64,000 nucleotides of DNA from Bacteroidota bacterium (lineage in GTDB: Bacteria > Bacteroidota > Bacteroidia > B-17B0 > Aurantibacillaceae), in the NCBI GenBank assembly GCA_017303905.1, contig JAFLBH010000005.1, positions 248,001-312,000 on the forward strand. Direction: 5' to 3'. The position numbers and the translations under genes were made by a program. Below are positions 50,036 through 59,298 of the stretch, piece by piece. Within the stretch, counting starts at the first letter, position 1; each line of letters opens with the position of its first letter. The notes beneath the pieces are model-generated. The model did not search any database. It saw only the letters and a list, made by a program, of their open reading frames with translations, and had not been told where the DNA came from.

Positions 50036-50043
50036 CAAAAGTA
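50036..50043 (-). promoter_or_regulatory. Predicted -7 box of der
   Basis: TACTTTTG on the minus strand matches TAnnTTTG, 7 nt before the der ATG. No clear -33 element. Confidence 0.45.
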
Positions 50044-50178
50044 CTAATAATTTCGGGATTAATTGGGAGTTTAATGATTGGGTTAAGTCAATAAACTAAA
50101 GAATATCATTGATTTGCAAGTCCATTGCTGCAGATAACGCGGATAAATATAGAGTTTGATCTATATATATAATAAGTT

Positions 50179-50250
50179 GCACGCTGAGACGCAAAGACGC
50201 AGAGAGTTTTCTTTACTTCTCTTTCCTCTCTGTTCCTCTGTGGTAAATGA
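50179..50250 (-). repeat. Dispersed-type GCGTCTTTGCGTC / CACAGAGG repeat
   Basis: On the minus strand the segment reads CACAGAGGAACAGAGAGG, continues through AACTCTCTGCGTCTTTGCG, and ends near TCTCAGCGTGC. From general experience I recall this consensus type scattered in unrelated bacterial genomes, often downstream of genes; this is not verified here. It begins 1 nt after the stop codon of the propeller phosphatase gene. The rest of the 223-nt intergenic region, including a TGCAGATAACGCGGAT segment at about 50130-50145, has no other clear signal. Confidence 0.6.
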
Positions 50251-50251
50251 T

Positions 50252-53200
50252 TTAAACCCGAATACCAATAACACATACGTCGTCTACTTGCTCCAAATTG
50301 CCTTTCCAGCTATTAAATTGCTTATGTAGCTCTTCCCTTTGTATAGATAATTCCAAATTATGAAGGCTCAGTAAAAGTTCATTAAGTTGTTTGTATTTAA
50401 ACTTTTTGCCCTTTGGTCCGCCAAATTGATCTGCAAAACCGTCCGTATACAAATAAAGCGTATCGCCCTTTTGCAATTCAACTCTGTATGTTTTGAAAGA
50501 TTCCTGACGTTCACCCTGTCCCACCGGCATCTTATCCGCACTTAACTCAGCCAATTTTCCATCACGAATTAAAATCGGTTTGTTATGCGCCGATGCATAG
50601 GTGAAATAATTTTGATTTTTATTGTAGCAAATTAAAATTCCATCCATACCATCACGTCCTCCATCCTGAGAAACATTTTCAATTAAACGTGAACGCACAT
50701 AATTGAATACATCGCCCGGTTCCGTGATTTTCTTTTCGTTAATGGCTTCATTTAAAAAACTAATATTTAATAAACTCATGAATGCGCCCGGCACACCATG
50801 ACCCGTACTGTCACATACTGCAAGATAGAAATTACCATTATCCGCAGAAGATTTAGCATACGTTGCCCAATAAAAATCGCCACTCACAATATCTTTTGGT
50901 TTGAAGAAAACAAAGTTGTCAGAAATATGCTCGCTTATGAATTCAGCATGCGCTAATAGAGTTGACTGAATTCTTTTCGCATACTGAATGCTATCTGTAA
51001 TCTCCTTATTCTTTTCTTCAACTAAATTTTTCTGCTGTACAATTTCCGAGGTTCTTTCCTTTACAACTTGCTCTAACTTTTCTTTTTCCTGCTTCAAACG
51101 CTTCGTTCGCCATTGAACTGTTCCGAAATAAATAACTGCGCCAACCAGCAGATATGACAAATAGGCCCACCAGGTTTTATACCACGGAGGCAAAATTTCG
51201 AATGCGAACTTTACTTCCTCCTTATTCCAAACACCATCATTATTACAAGCTATTACTTTAAAAACATATTTACCCGGCTGCAATCCTGAATAAGTGGCTT
51301 CTGTTTTATTTGTTACCGGCGACCAATCCTTATCAGCGCCTTCCAACCAAAATCTATATCTAACTTTTTCGGGCGCAGCATAACTTATACCAACAAAATT
51401 AAAAGTAAGATGATTATTAAAATAAGGTAATTGCAAGTTCACGGGTAAGGCAGTTGCAGGATGAATGCTATCGCAAAAAGGTTTAAAGTTAGCAGGCTCA
51501 AAAAATAATTTGATATCCGTTATTTGAGTGAGTGGTTCTTTTGCATTTACAAAATCCTCTTCAGCGTTGTAACAGCTTAAACCGGATTTAGTGCCGAACC
51601 AAAGTTTACCGTCGGAAGTTTTATAAAGCGCGTTACGCAAACATTCAAGAGCCGGAAATCCCTCTTCTGCCCCATAGTGTCGTACATTTATTTTTCCGGA
51701 TTTATTAAAGAGATCGATATCGATTTTATCTAACCCTTTTGCGGTGGCGACCCATAAGTTATTTTGCTCATCGAATAAAATTCCGTTACACGCATCATCA
51801 CTCAATCCATTTGCCGTTGAAATCGTGTGAAATTTCTTGCCATCAAATTTAGCCACACCACCACCGTAAGTTCCCACCCATAAATTACCTTGTTTATCCT
51901 CACGTGCCGCCATCACGTTATTGTTTGGCAATCCGTTTGAAGTTTTAAAATAGCTGAATTCATTGCCGCTTAGTTTACACAATCCGCCATCCCATGTACA
52001 AACCCAAAGATTATTTTTAGAATCAGGATAAAATGAATAGATATACAAACTACTTAATCCATCGTTCACTGTATAGTTTAAAAATGTTTTTCCATCAAAC
52101 TTTGTGACACCACCCGACCAGGAACCCATCCACAAATTACCTGTATTATCGATTGCCATGGCAGTGGCGGGAAACGCTTTTATTCCATCTTTTTCATTGT
52201 ACTTTTTCAACTTCGCGTCCTTATAATAATAAATTGCCTTAGTGGTTGAGAACCAAATTCCATTCTGCTTATCCTTCACGATGGAGAAAACAGTTTCATT
52301 TGCAATTTCTCTAATCGGTGTAGTTATCTCTCCTTTGTGCAAAATATTTAAACCATTACCGCTTCCTATCCAAAGTTTACCGTCATTATCTTGCACCATA
52401 CATTGCGCGGAGTTGTGGAGTAATCTGTCAGCCGTTGTATAATGAATAAATCGATTTCCCGAAAACTTCGTGAGGCCATAACCCCAACAACTCAACCATA
52501 AATTACTTTCATGATCTTTGAAAATATTGTAAATAATATTTCCGGGCAATCCGTTTTTTACAGACATGCGAGAAGTTGTTTGCGTTTTGTAATTGTAACA
52601 AACTACACCTGTACCACTGGTTGCAAAATAAAGTGTTGATTTACCATCGTCAACTGCTTTAAAAACAAGCGTGCTATCCAAGAGAGGATTTGAAAATTTA
52701 GCGATGCTAGGTTCATCGGCTTTATAATTAAATTTAGAAACTCCTTTGAATGTATTTATCCAAACATTACCATTTTCATCTTCACTAAAACCCATTGCCG
52801 TGTGATAGGAAAGTCCGTCTTGCATGGAATAAGCCTTAAACGTTTTTCCATTGTAAAAAAACACACCGCTTTCCCAAGGTGCAATCCAAATATTCTTCTT
52901 GGAATCTTGAAACACATGCATCACCGGAACTTGCGGTGGGTCATTTGCTCCGTTTAAATGTTTTACCTTTTTACCGTCGTAAATAAATACTCCTTGTTCT
53001 GTACCCAACCATATATTGTACTGATCGTCTTCCAGAATACTGTAAATCTTATCGGGTACAGAATCGCCGGGTGCTGAGAATGGTTTTGAAATTTTACCAT
53101 CGTAAATACATAATTTTCCACCAAGAGCTCCGATCCAATATTTACCTGTGTGGTCTTTAATTATTGGACGGGTTAAGTTACTACATAAACCATTTTTCTC

Positions 53201-53410
53201 TCCATAATTAAAAAAATCCTTGCCATTGAATTGAGAAATACCTCCACCAAATAATGTCATCCAGATATATCCCTTTTCGTCTTGAATGATTTGTGACACT
53301 TGAGAATGCCCGAGGCCTTCACGAACATTATAAGTTCGGAAATTATATTGTTGTGCTTTGCTCAGATAAGCTGTGCAAAAAATAAAACCGTATATAAAAA
53401 TTGAGCGCAC
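50252..53410 (-). CDS. Two-component-regulator propeller sensor with SpoIIE phosphatase
   Basis: A 1052-residue membrane sensor. From the GTG at 53410 a signal peptide is followed by about 14 WIGS/LWVGT-type propeller repeats (residues about 25-600), a Y_Y_Y domain (NHLTFNFVGISYAAPEKVRYRFWLEG), one membrane helix (WWAYLSYLLVGAVIYFGTV), a coiled coil, the ITDSIQYAKRIQ linker and a SpoIIE phosphatase (KPKDIVSGDFYWAT, CDSTGHGVPGAFMSLL, YTDGFADQFGG). The GTG overlaps the TAG stop of the upstream gene as TAGTG, so translation is probably coupled. A longer TTG start at 53434 is less likely. This appears to be a hybrid form with phosphatase output instead of a kinase. Confidence 0.9.
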   Translation of the reverse strand: MRSIFIYGFIFCTAYLSKAQQYNFRTYNVREGLGHSQVSQIIQDEKGYIWMTLFGGGISQFNGKDFFNYGEKNGLCSNLTRPIIKDHTGKYWIGALGGKLCIYDGKISKPFSAPGDSVPDKIYSILEDDQYNIWLGTEQGVFIYDGKKVKHLNGANDPPQVPVMHVFQDSKKNIWIAPWESGVFFYNGKTFKAYSMQDGLSYHTAMGFSEDENGNVWINTFKGVSKFNYKADEPSIAKFSNPLLDSTLVFKAVDDGKSTLYFATSGTGVVCYNYKTQTTSRMSVKNGLPGNIIYNIFKDHESNLWLSCWGYGLTKFSGNRFIHYTTADRLLHNSAQCMVQDNDGKLWIGSGNGLNILHKGEITTPIREIANETVFSIVKDKQNGIWFSTTKAIYYYKDAKLKKYNEKDGIKAFPATAMAIDNTGNLWMGSWSGGVTKFDGKTFLNYTVNDGLSSLYIYSFYPDSKNNLWVCTWDGGLCKLSGNEFSYFKTSNGLPNNNVMAAREDKQGNLWVGTYGGGVAKFDGKKFHTISTANGLSDDACNGILFDEQNNLWVATAKGLDKIDIDLFNKSGKINVRHYGAEEGFPALECLRNALYKTSDGKLWFGTKSGLSCYNAEEDFVNAKEPLTQITDIKLFFEPANFKPFCDSIHPATALPVNLQLPYFNNHLTFNFVGISYAAPEKVRYRFWLEGADKDWSPVTNKTEATYSGLQPGKYVFKVIACNNDGVWNKEEVKFAFEILPPWYKTWWAYLSYLLVGAVIYFGTVQWRTKRLKQEKEKLEQVVKERTSEIVQQKNLVEEKNKEITDSIQYAKRIQSTLLAHAEFISEHISDNFVFFKPKDIVSGDFYWATYAKSSADNGNFYLAVCDSTGHGVPGAFMSLLNISFLNEAINEKKITEPGDVFNYVRSRLIENVSQDGGRDGMDGILICYNKNQNYFTYASAHNKPILIRDGKLAELSADKMPVGQGERQESFKTYRVELQKGDTLYLYTDGFADQFGGPKGKKFKYKQLNELLLSLHNLELSIQREELHKQFNSWKGNLEQVDDVCVIGIRV

Positions 53411-55371
53411 TATATTCTGATACCAATTATGCAAACATCATCAATTTGATCCAATGCACCCTTCCAATTTTCGAATGCATCGGCTAAGGCTGTTTGTTGT
53501 TTACTTACCGGCAAATGATGTATAGATACTAATAATTCATTGAGTCGGTGATACATGAATTTTTTGCTCTTTGGTCCGCCAAATTGATCCGCATATCCGT
53601 CCGTAAATAAGTACAACATATCATCCTTTTGTAATTGAAAAGAGTAATTATTGAATTGGCTTTCGGATTCGCTTTGTCCGACCGGTAATTTATCATAAGG
53701 TAATTCCATAACTTGATTGTTACGAACTACAACCGGCGGATTGTTTGCAGCGGCGTAATTAATACTTAGATCTTTCTTATTAAACTGCACTAATATTGCA
53801 TCCATTCCCTCCTGCCCGCCATCTTGCGAAATACTTTCTATTAATCGTTTGCGCACATGATTAAAAACTTCATTAGGCTGATAAATTCCTTTTTCATTAA
53901 TGGCTTCATTTAAAAACGTGATGTTCAACAAACTCATAAACGCGCCCGGTACACCATGACCGGTACTATCACACACCGCTAAATAAAAACTTCCTTCTTC
54001 CTTGTGATTTGGAATTTCGGTGTGGGTGGCCCAATAAAAATCGCCACTTACAATATCCTTCGGACGATAATACACGAAATACTCCGGGATATTTTTATTC
54101 AAGAATTCTTTATGCGCTAACAAAGTTGTTTGAATTCTTTTCGCATACTGAATGCTATCAGTAATTTCTGTCTGCTTCTCCTCAACCAATTTCTTTTGCT
54201 TTTCAATTACATCTTTTTGTTTTTGAGTTAAGGCAAATCGTTTATATAACAAGAAAGAAAATATTAGTACAATTGCTAAAATCACCAATACCATGAAAGT
54301 GTACAGCTGTTGCTTCAGCTTTTCTGCCTGCACTTCGACTTCCCGCTTTTGTTCCTCTTGCTCGTACTTATATTGCAGTTCTTTCATGAGTAATTCCTTC
54401 TTAACCTCTTCACCCATCAGCGTATCGCGGGTGGAAATAAATTCTTTATAATATTTAAATGCTAAATCGGGATTATTCATTATCTCATAATATCTGCTTA
54501 AACCTTCGCTTGTTTCTTTCACACCTTCAGGATCATTCAATCTTTTTGAAATACCATAAGCCCGAATCAGATTGTTATAAGCCCCTTCATAGTTTCTGAG
54601 TTCAAGATTTGTAAATCCCATATTCCCCAATGACATTGAAATTCCTATGCTATCACCAACATTCATTCTTATTTCAAGCGACTTATTATGATAGTACAAT
54701 GCCTTCATGTAATTGCCTTCAAGTTGATAAATGGTACCGAGGTTATTGTAGGCGTTAGCCTGACTTCTATAATCATTATTGGCAATACACATTTGTAACG
54801 ACTTCGTATAAAACGCAACTGCTCTTTTAAGTTGATTAAGTTGGCGGTAGGCTAAACCAATGTTGTTATATGCCGCCGCTAAATCACCTTTAATGCCGGT
54901 CCTTTTAATGAGTGCAAGATTTTCGCTGTATAATAATAAAGCCTGATTTGGGTTTCCTTGCTGCCAATAGATAATCCCAATAGAATTTATAATGATGGAT
55001 GTTTGTTCATGAAACTCAAGTTTTTCACTTAGCTTCTTTAATACAAACAAATATTCAATTGCTTTACGATAATTTCCTATTAGAATTAAATCCGCATCAA
55101 TTTTGTAGATTAGTGAGAGAAGTCCTGCTTTGTACTTGGATTTTTCAATTAATTGAATAGCCTCGTTAAAATAAACATCTGAATTTTTAAAATCTTTACG
55201 CTTAACTGCTACTGAAAAATTTTCGCATAAATTAGCAACAACAATAGTGTCATGCGAATCCTTATCAATAGAAACATAAGAAGTATCGCTTAAGGTGGTT
55301 TGAGAAAAGTAATTTGTAAAACAAAAAAAGAATAAGCAGATATTTACAATCGTTTTGATACTACAATTTAT
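53410..55371 (-). CDS. TPR-repeat sensor with SpoIIE phosphatase and no canonical start codon
   Basis: An open frame of 653 codons from just after a TAA at 55374-55372. It encodes an intact signal peptide (IVNICLFFFCF then YFSQT), TPR repeats (residues about 60-290, e.g. YNNIGLAYRQLNQL and YNNLGTIYQLEGNY), a coiled coil, a membrane helix, the EITDSIQYAKRIQTTLL linker and a SpoIIE phosphatase (DIVSGDFYWATH, CDSTGHGVPGAFMS, FTDGYADQFGG). No ATG, GTG or TTG occurs before the signal peptide; ATA (55371) or ATT (55350) must start it, or the sequence has an error. The first TTG is at 55050, inside the TPRs. The stop overlaps the next gene as TAGTG. Confidence 0.85.
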   Translation of the reverse strand: MNCSIKTIVNICLFFFCFTNYFSQTTLSDTSYVSIDKDSHDTIVVANLCENFSVAVKRKDFKNSDVYFNEAIQLIEKSKYKAGLLSLIYKIDADLILIGNYRKAIEYLFVLKKLSEKLEFHEQTSIIINSIGIIYWQQGNPNQALLLYSENLALIKRTGIKGDLAAAYNNIGLAYRQLNQLKRAVAFYTKSLQMCIANNDYRSQANAYNNLGTIYQLEGNYMKALYYHNKSLEIRMNVGDSIGISMSLGNMGFTNLELRNYEGAYNNLIRAYGISKRLNDPEGVKETSEGLSRYYEIMNNPDLAFKYYKEFISTRDTLMGEEVKKELLMKELQYKYEQEEQKREVEVQAEKLKQQLYTFMVLVILAIVLIFSFLLYKRFALTQKQKDVIEKQKKLVEEKQTEITDSIQYAKRIQTTLLAHKEFLNKNIPEYFVYYRPKDIVSGDFYWATHTEIPNHKEEGSFYLAVCDSTGHGVPGAFMSLLNITFLNEAINEKGIYQPNEVFNHVRKRLIESISQDGGQEGMDAILVQFNKKDLSINYAAANNPPVVVRNNQVMELPYDKLPVGQSESESQFNNYSFQLQKDDMLYLFTDGYADQFGGPKSKKFMYHRLNELLVSIHHLPVSKQQTALADAFENWKGALDQIDDVCIIGIRI

Positions 55372-55378
55372 TTAAGTG

Positions 55379-55403
55379 AAAAAGGTTGGCATTCACCAAC
55401 CTT
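55379..55403 (-). terminator. Terminator of hmgA, 8 nt upstream of TPR-SpoIIE gene
   Basis: AAGGTTGG and CCAACCTT pair around a CATTCA loop, with a T-run on the minus strand. It follows the hmgA stop and abuts the start region of the TPR-SpoIIE gene. Confidence 0.82.
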
Positions 55404-55407
55404 GATT

Positions 55408-56565
55408 TTATTCTACCCAACTTTTATAATATTTACCGTCATCAATAGCCATGGCTTCTTCAGTAACCATTAGCGGACGAAAAGTATCAACCATAACAGC
55501 CAATTCCATTGTTTCTTTTTGACCGATGCTTCTTTCCATTGCTCCCGGTGCCGGACCATGCGGAATTCCTTTTGGATGCAAAGTAATATGTCCTTGTTCA
55601 ATATTGTTACGACTCATAAAATCACCATCCACATAATAAAGCACTTCATCGCTATCTATATTACTATGATTATAGGGAGCCGGAATTGCTTGCGGATGAT
55701 AATCGTATAAACGCGGACAAAAAGAACAAACTACAAACGTCGAGGTTTCGAAAGTTTGGTGCACAGGGGGTGGTTGATGAACGCGACCTGTTAATGGTTC
55801 GAAATTATGAATGGAAAATCCCCAAGGAAAATTGTAACCGTCCCAACCAATGACATCAAAAGGATGCGTAGCATAAACTACTTCATGCATCATACCTTCC
55901 TTTTTTATTTTGATTAAGAAATCGCCTTTTTGATCATGCGTTTCCAATTCGGTTGGCAATTTAAAATCGCGTTCACAGAAAGGAGAATGTTCGAGTAATT
56001 GTCCTGACGCGTTTTTGTAGCGCTTTGGCGTATAAAACGGAGCAAAACTCTCTACATAAAAAATACGATTATCAGAAGTTTCAAATTCCATTTGATAAAT
56101 CATTCCGCGAGGAATAATTAAATAATCTCCGTATTCGAAAGGAATATTTCCCATGAAAGTGCGCAATACACCTTTTCCCTTATGAATAAAAAGCATTTCA
56201 TCGGCATCCGCATTCTTATAAAAATAAGTACGCATACTTTGCTTTGGAGCGGCTAATCCTATATGACAATCGCCATTCACCAAAACAGCTTTACGACTAT
56301 CTAAAAAATCATCTTGAGGTTTAATTTGGAATCCCTTTAATAAAAGTGCTTTAATGTTTTTTTCAATAGCAATTTTTGGTTCTACCGAATAACTTTTAAT
56401 GATTTCCTTTACTTGAGTAGGACGATGAACATGATAAAGTAGAGAAGAGAATCCGCTGAATCCTTCCGTACCAAATAATTGTTCGTAATAATGATTCCCC
56501 TGCTTTGATTGAAAAACGGTATGTCGTTTTTGAGGGAAATTACCCAGTTTATGATAAATAGGCAT
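55408..56565 (-). CDS. hmgA: Homogentisate 1,2-dioxygenase
   Basis: A 385-residue cupin-fold iron dioxygenase that opens the ring of homogentisate in tyrosine and phenylalanine breakdown. It has the HRPTQVKEI opening, IPRGMIYQMEF near 150-160, and the iron-site region near the C-terminus: APYNHSNIDSDEVLYYVDGDF, then HPKGIPHGPAPGAMERSIG. Length is that of Bacteroidota members, which lack an N-terminal extension. It follows a lipoprotein gene by 7 nt and ends at a strong terminator. No other tyrosine-degradation genes are in the window. Confidence 0.94.
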   Translation of the reverse strand: MPIYHKLGNFPQKRHTVFQSKQGNHYYEQLFGTEGFSGFSSLLYHVHRPTQVKEIIKSYSVEPKIAIEKNIKALLLKGFQIKPQDDFLDSRKAVLVNGDCHIGLAAPKQSMRTYFYKNADADEMLFIHKGKGVLRTFMGNIPFEYGDYLIIPRGMIYQMEFETSDNRIFYVESFAPFYTPKRYKNASGQLLEHSPFCERDFKLPTELETHDQKGDFLIKIKKEGMMHEVVYATHPFDVIGWDGYNFPWGFSIHNFEPLTGRVHQPPPVHQTFETSTFVVCSFCPRLYDYHPQAIPAPYNHSNIDSDEVLYYVDGDFMSRNNIEQGHITLHPKGIPHGPAPGAMERSIGQKETMELAVMVDTFRPLMVTEEAMAIDDGKYYKSWVE

Positions 56566-56572
56566 AGTTAAA

Positions 56573-57112
56573 TTACTTGATAGCCTTAACGTGAAGGTTA
56601 TGTGTTAATGTTAACGTTGTTGTAACCGGAACGTTTCGTGGTAACAATTTAATTTTATATGTAATTGCATTTTCCACAAAACGATTTTTCATGTTGGCCT
56701 CTGTAAACTTTAAGTCAAATGATTTAGCGTTTGGCGGAATGCTATCACTTCCGGCATCGTACTTGGATGCTACTTCTAATTCAGGCTGGCCTTCTGCCTG
56801 AACATAAAAACGGATTTGATCCAGCCAATTAAAATTACCGGTAGTTGGAGTTTTAACTGCCAAATTGAATTTTGTATAAGTGATTTCTCCAACGATGTCA
56901 GAATTTGTTCCTTGTGCATCAAATAATTCTCCTGCACGTGTCCAAATGCTTTGCGTTGTAAACGTGTGCATAGTTCCGGCAGTAAAACTCGATACAGGTA
57001 AAACGATATCAGTAGTATATGGCATATCAAATTCAATGATTTCTTTTTTATTACATGAAAAAACAAGTAATAATGAAAATGCTACGATAAATGACAAAAC
57101 AATTTTTTTCAT
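56573..57112 (-). CDS. Lipoprotein of unknown function, upstream of hmgA
   Basis: A 179-residue lipoprotein (lipobox ending at C20) with a beta-rich body (VLPVSSFTAGTMHTFTTQSI, FNLAVKTPTTGNFNWLDQI, FVQAEGQPELEVASK, YKIKLLPRNVP). It resembles hypothetical Bacteroidota envelope lipoproteins but I do not recognise a named family. Spacing of 18 nt to the trhO gene and 7 nt to hmgA suggests a single transcript, though shared function is not evident. Confidence 0.75.
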   Translation of the reverse strand: MKKIVLSFIVAFSLLLVFSCNKKEIIEFDMPYTTDIVLPVSSFTAGTMHTFTTQSIWTRAGELFDAQGTNSDIVGEITYTKFNLAVKTPTTGNFNWLDQIRFYVQAEGQPELEVASKYDAGSDSIPPNAKSFDLKFTEANMKNRFVENAITYKIKLLPRNVPVTTTLTLTHNLHVKAIK

Positions 57113-57130
57113 TTCTTTAAGTTTAGTGCG

Positions 57131-58216
57131 TTAAGTGTTCGATTTAAATGATTCAGATAAAGATAAATCTTTTTTTATTAATTCGGAAAGATTGGGGCGT
57201 AAACGGCTTTTATAAACCGACAAGCACTCTGGACCATTTTTCATACGACCTTTTCTCAATTTCCTTTGTTCATCTATTGGAAGAGCGGCAATTTCTTTGC
57301 ATTTAGGGGTACAACATCCGTTCATTTTTTCCTCACATTCAGTACATTGAAGGAACAACAAATGACAATCGTCGTTTTTGCAATTAACATGTCGGTCGCA
57401 TGGTTTTCCACATTGATGACATTTGGATAAAATATCATCGGTAATACGCTCTCCTACACGTTCATCAAAAACAAAATTTACGCCGCGAAATTTACTTTCA
57501 ATACCTAATTGTTTTATTTCTTCAGCATATTTAATTATACCTCCTTGCAAATGATTTACATCCTTAAATCCTTTGTGCTTTAAATAAGCGCTCGCTTTCT
57601 CACAGCGAATGCCGCCGGTGCAATACATGATTACCTTTTTATCCTCTTTCCCTTTTAAATGCTCAACAACTAAAGGTAGCTCCTCTCGAAAAGTATCGGC
57701 ATCCGGACAAAAAGCACGATCGAAATGACCGACCTCACTTTCGTAATGATTTCGCATATCAACCACAATGGTATCGGGATCTTCTATGGCTTTGTTAAAC
57801 TCCAGTGCATTTAAATAATTTCCTGTATTGGAAGGATTAAAATCAGGATCATTTATGCCATCAGCAACTACCTTATCGCGAACCTTCACAATCAATTTAT
57901 AAAATGATTTTCCGTTATTATCTACGGCCATTTTAAACGGCACGTTAGCAAATTTTTCATCCGCATATAATTGCTTCACAAATTCATCCCAATTATGCTC
58001 AGGCACACTCATTTGAGCGTTAATTCCTTCGTGAGCTACATAAATGCGACCAAAGCAATTTAAATCCGACCACATTTTATAAAGCTCATCACGTTTAAGC
58101 GCGGGATCTTCGATGTTTACATAACGATAAAAAGAAACTGTTTTGCGATGAAACGTTTCTTCCATAAGACGTTTTTTAAGCTCGTCTTTTCCGATTCGGT
58201 TAATTAATAATGCCAT
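57131..58216 (-). CDS. trhO: tRNA uridine(34) hydroxylase (TrhO, rhodanese family)
   Basis: A 361-residue rhodanese-fold protein that makes 5-hydroxyuridine at position 34 in tRNA. It has an N-terminal ferredoxin-like domain (FYRYVNIEDPALKRDELYKM), then the rhodanese domain with the active-site loop MYCTGGIRCEKASAYL (about residues 185-200; the Cys of CTGGIR is the catalytic residue). A cysteine-rich C-terminal zinc-like region (CHQCGKPCDRHVNC and CTECEEKMNGCC) is typical of the longer members. A TACCTTTA -7-like box on the minus strand is at 58313-58320. Confidence 0.93.
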   Translation of the reverse strand: MALLINRIGKDELKKRLMEETFHRKTVSFYRYVNIEDPALKRDELYKMWSDLNCFGRIYVAHEGINAQMSVPEHNWDEFVKQLYADEKFANVPFKMAVDNNGKSFYKLIVKVRDKVVADGINDPDFNPSNTGNYLNALEFNKAIEDPDTIVVDMRNHYESEVGHFDRAFCPDADTFREELPLVVEHLKGKEDKKVIMYCTGGIRCEKASAYLKHKGFKDVNHLQGGIIKYAEEIKQLGIESKFRGVNFVFDERVGERITDDILSKCHQCGKPCDRHVNCKNDDCHLLFLQCTECEEKMNGCCTPKCKEIAALPIDEQRKLRKGRMKNGPECLSVYKSRLRPNLSELIKKDLSLSESFKSNT

Positions 58217-58353
58217 ACTTTAATAGGTATAATTGCAGGTTATACTATTATCTTTTAATTCCTGAATTCTGACTCTCAAAATTCAACAAATCAAAAATTA
58301 TGTTTAGGTTTGTAAAGGTACGATTTTTATATCTATAAATTACACGATAAAGT

Positions 58354-59298
58354 ATGTACAATAAGAACGAAAGAATACTTATTATTGGTGCCGGTGGTCA
58401 AATCGGAATTGAATTAACGGAAAATCTCAGCAAATTATATGGCAATGAAAATGTAATTGCGGCTGATTTAAAACCAATACCTGCTTTAAGCCAAAATCCT
58501 TTTGAAACGTTGGACGTTTTAAATAAGGAAGCACTTTTTGCTATTATTAATAAGTACCAAATAAAACAAGTTTATTTATTGGCAGCATTACTCTCTGCAA
58601 CGGGTGAGCAAAACCCTTCTTTTGCCTGGAAATTAAACATGGAGGGCCTTTTTCATGTGTTGGATTTAGCCAAGGAAAAGCATATAAATAAAGTATATTG
58701 GCCAAGCTCTATCGCGGTTTTTGGACCAACTACACCACGAATTAATACCCCGCAACACACCGTAATGGAACCAAGCACGGTTTACGGAATCAGTAAGCAA
58801 GCCGGCGAGGGCTGGTGTAATTGGTATAATAAAAAACACAGCGTGGATGTGAGAAGCATCCGTTATCCAGGCCTAATTGGCTGGAAATCAGCACCAGGTG
58901 GAGGTACCACAGATTACGCCGTACACATTTTTCATGAAGCGTTAAAAAACAAGAAATACGAGTGTTTTTTATCGGAAAATACAGCGCTACCAATGATGCA
59001 TATGGAAGACGCTATTAGAGCAACCATAGAATTAATGCATGTTCCATCTGAAAAGGTAAAAATCAGAACAAGTTATAACTTATCTGGACTAAGCTTTACT
59101 CCTAAAGAAATGGCATTAGAAATCAAGAAACATATTCCAGAATTCTCCATCACCTATAAGCCTGATTTTAGGCAAGCTATAGCCGATAGTTGGCCTGCAT
59201 CCATTAATGATTCCGAAGCCCGTGAGCATTGGGGATGGAAGGAACATTATAATCTTGAAAGACTGTGTGAAAACATGCTTTCAAACCTAAAAAAATAA
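58354..59298 (+). CDS. NAD-dependent L-threonine dehydrogenase-like SDR epimerase
   Basis: A 314-residue extended short-chain dehydrogenase/epimerase. The Rossmann motif GAGGQIG is at about residues 12-18, SSIAVFGP near 123-130 holds the catalytic Ser region, and VYGISKQAGEGW near 144-155 is the Y-x3-K motif. The VEPSTVYGISK and GLIGWKSAPGGGTTDYA segments match the L-threonine 3-dehydrogenase subgroup rather than UDP-sugar epimerases. It would oxidise threonine toward glycine. It is expressed alone. Confidence 0.88.
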   Translation: MYNKNERILIIGAGGQIGIELTENLSKLYGNENVIAADLKPIPALSQNPFETLDVLNKEALFAIINKYQIKQVYLLAALLSATGEQNPSFAWKLNMEGLFHVLDLAKEKHINKVYWPSSIAVFGPTTPRINTPQHTVMEPSTVYGISKQAGEGWCNWYNKKHSVDVRSIRYPGLIGWKSAPGGGTTDYAVHIFHEALKNKKYECFLSENTALPMMHMEDAIRATIELMHVPSEKVKIRTSYNLSGLSFTPKEMALEIKKHIPEFSITYKPDFRQAIADSWPASINDSEAREHWGWKEHYNLERLCENMLSNLKK

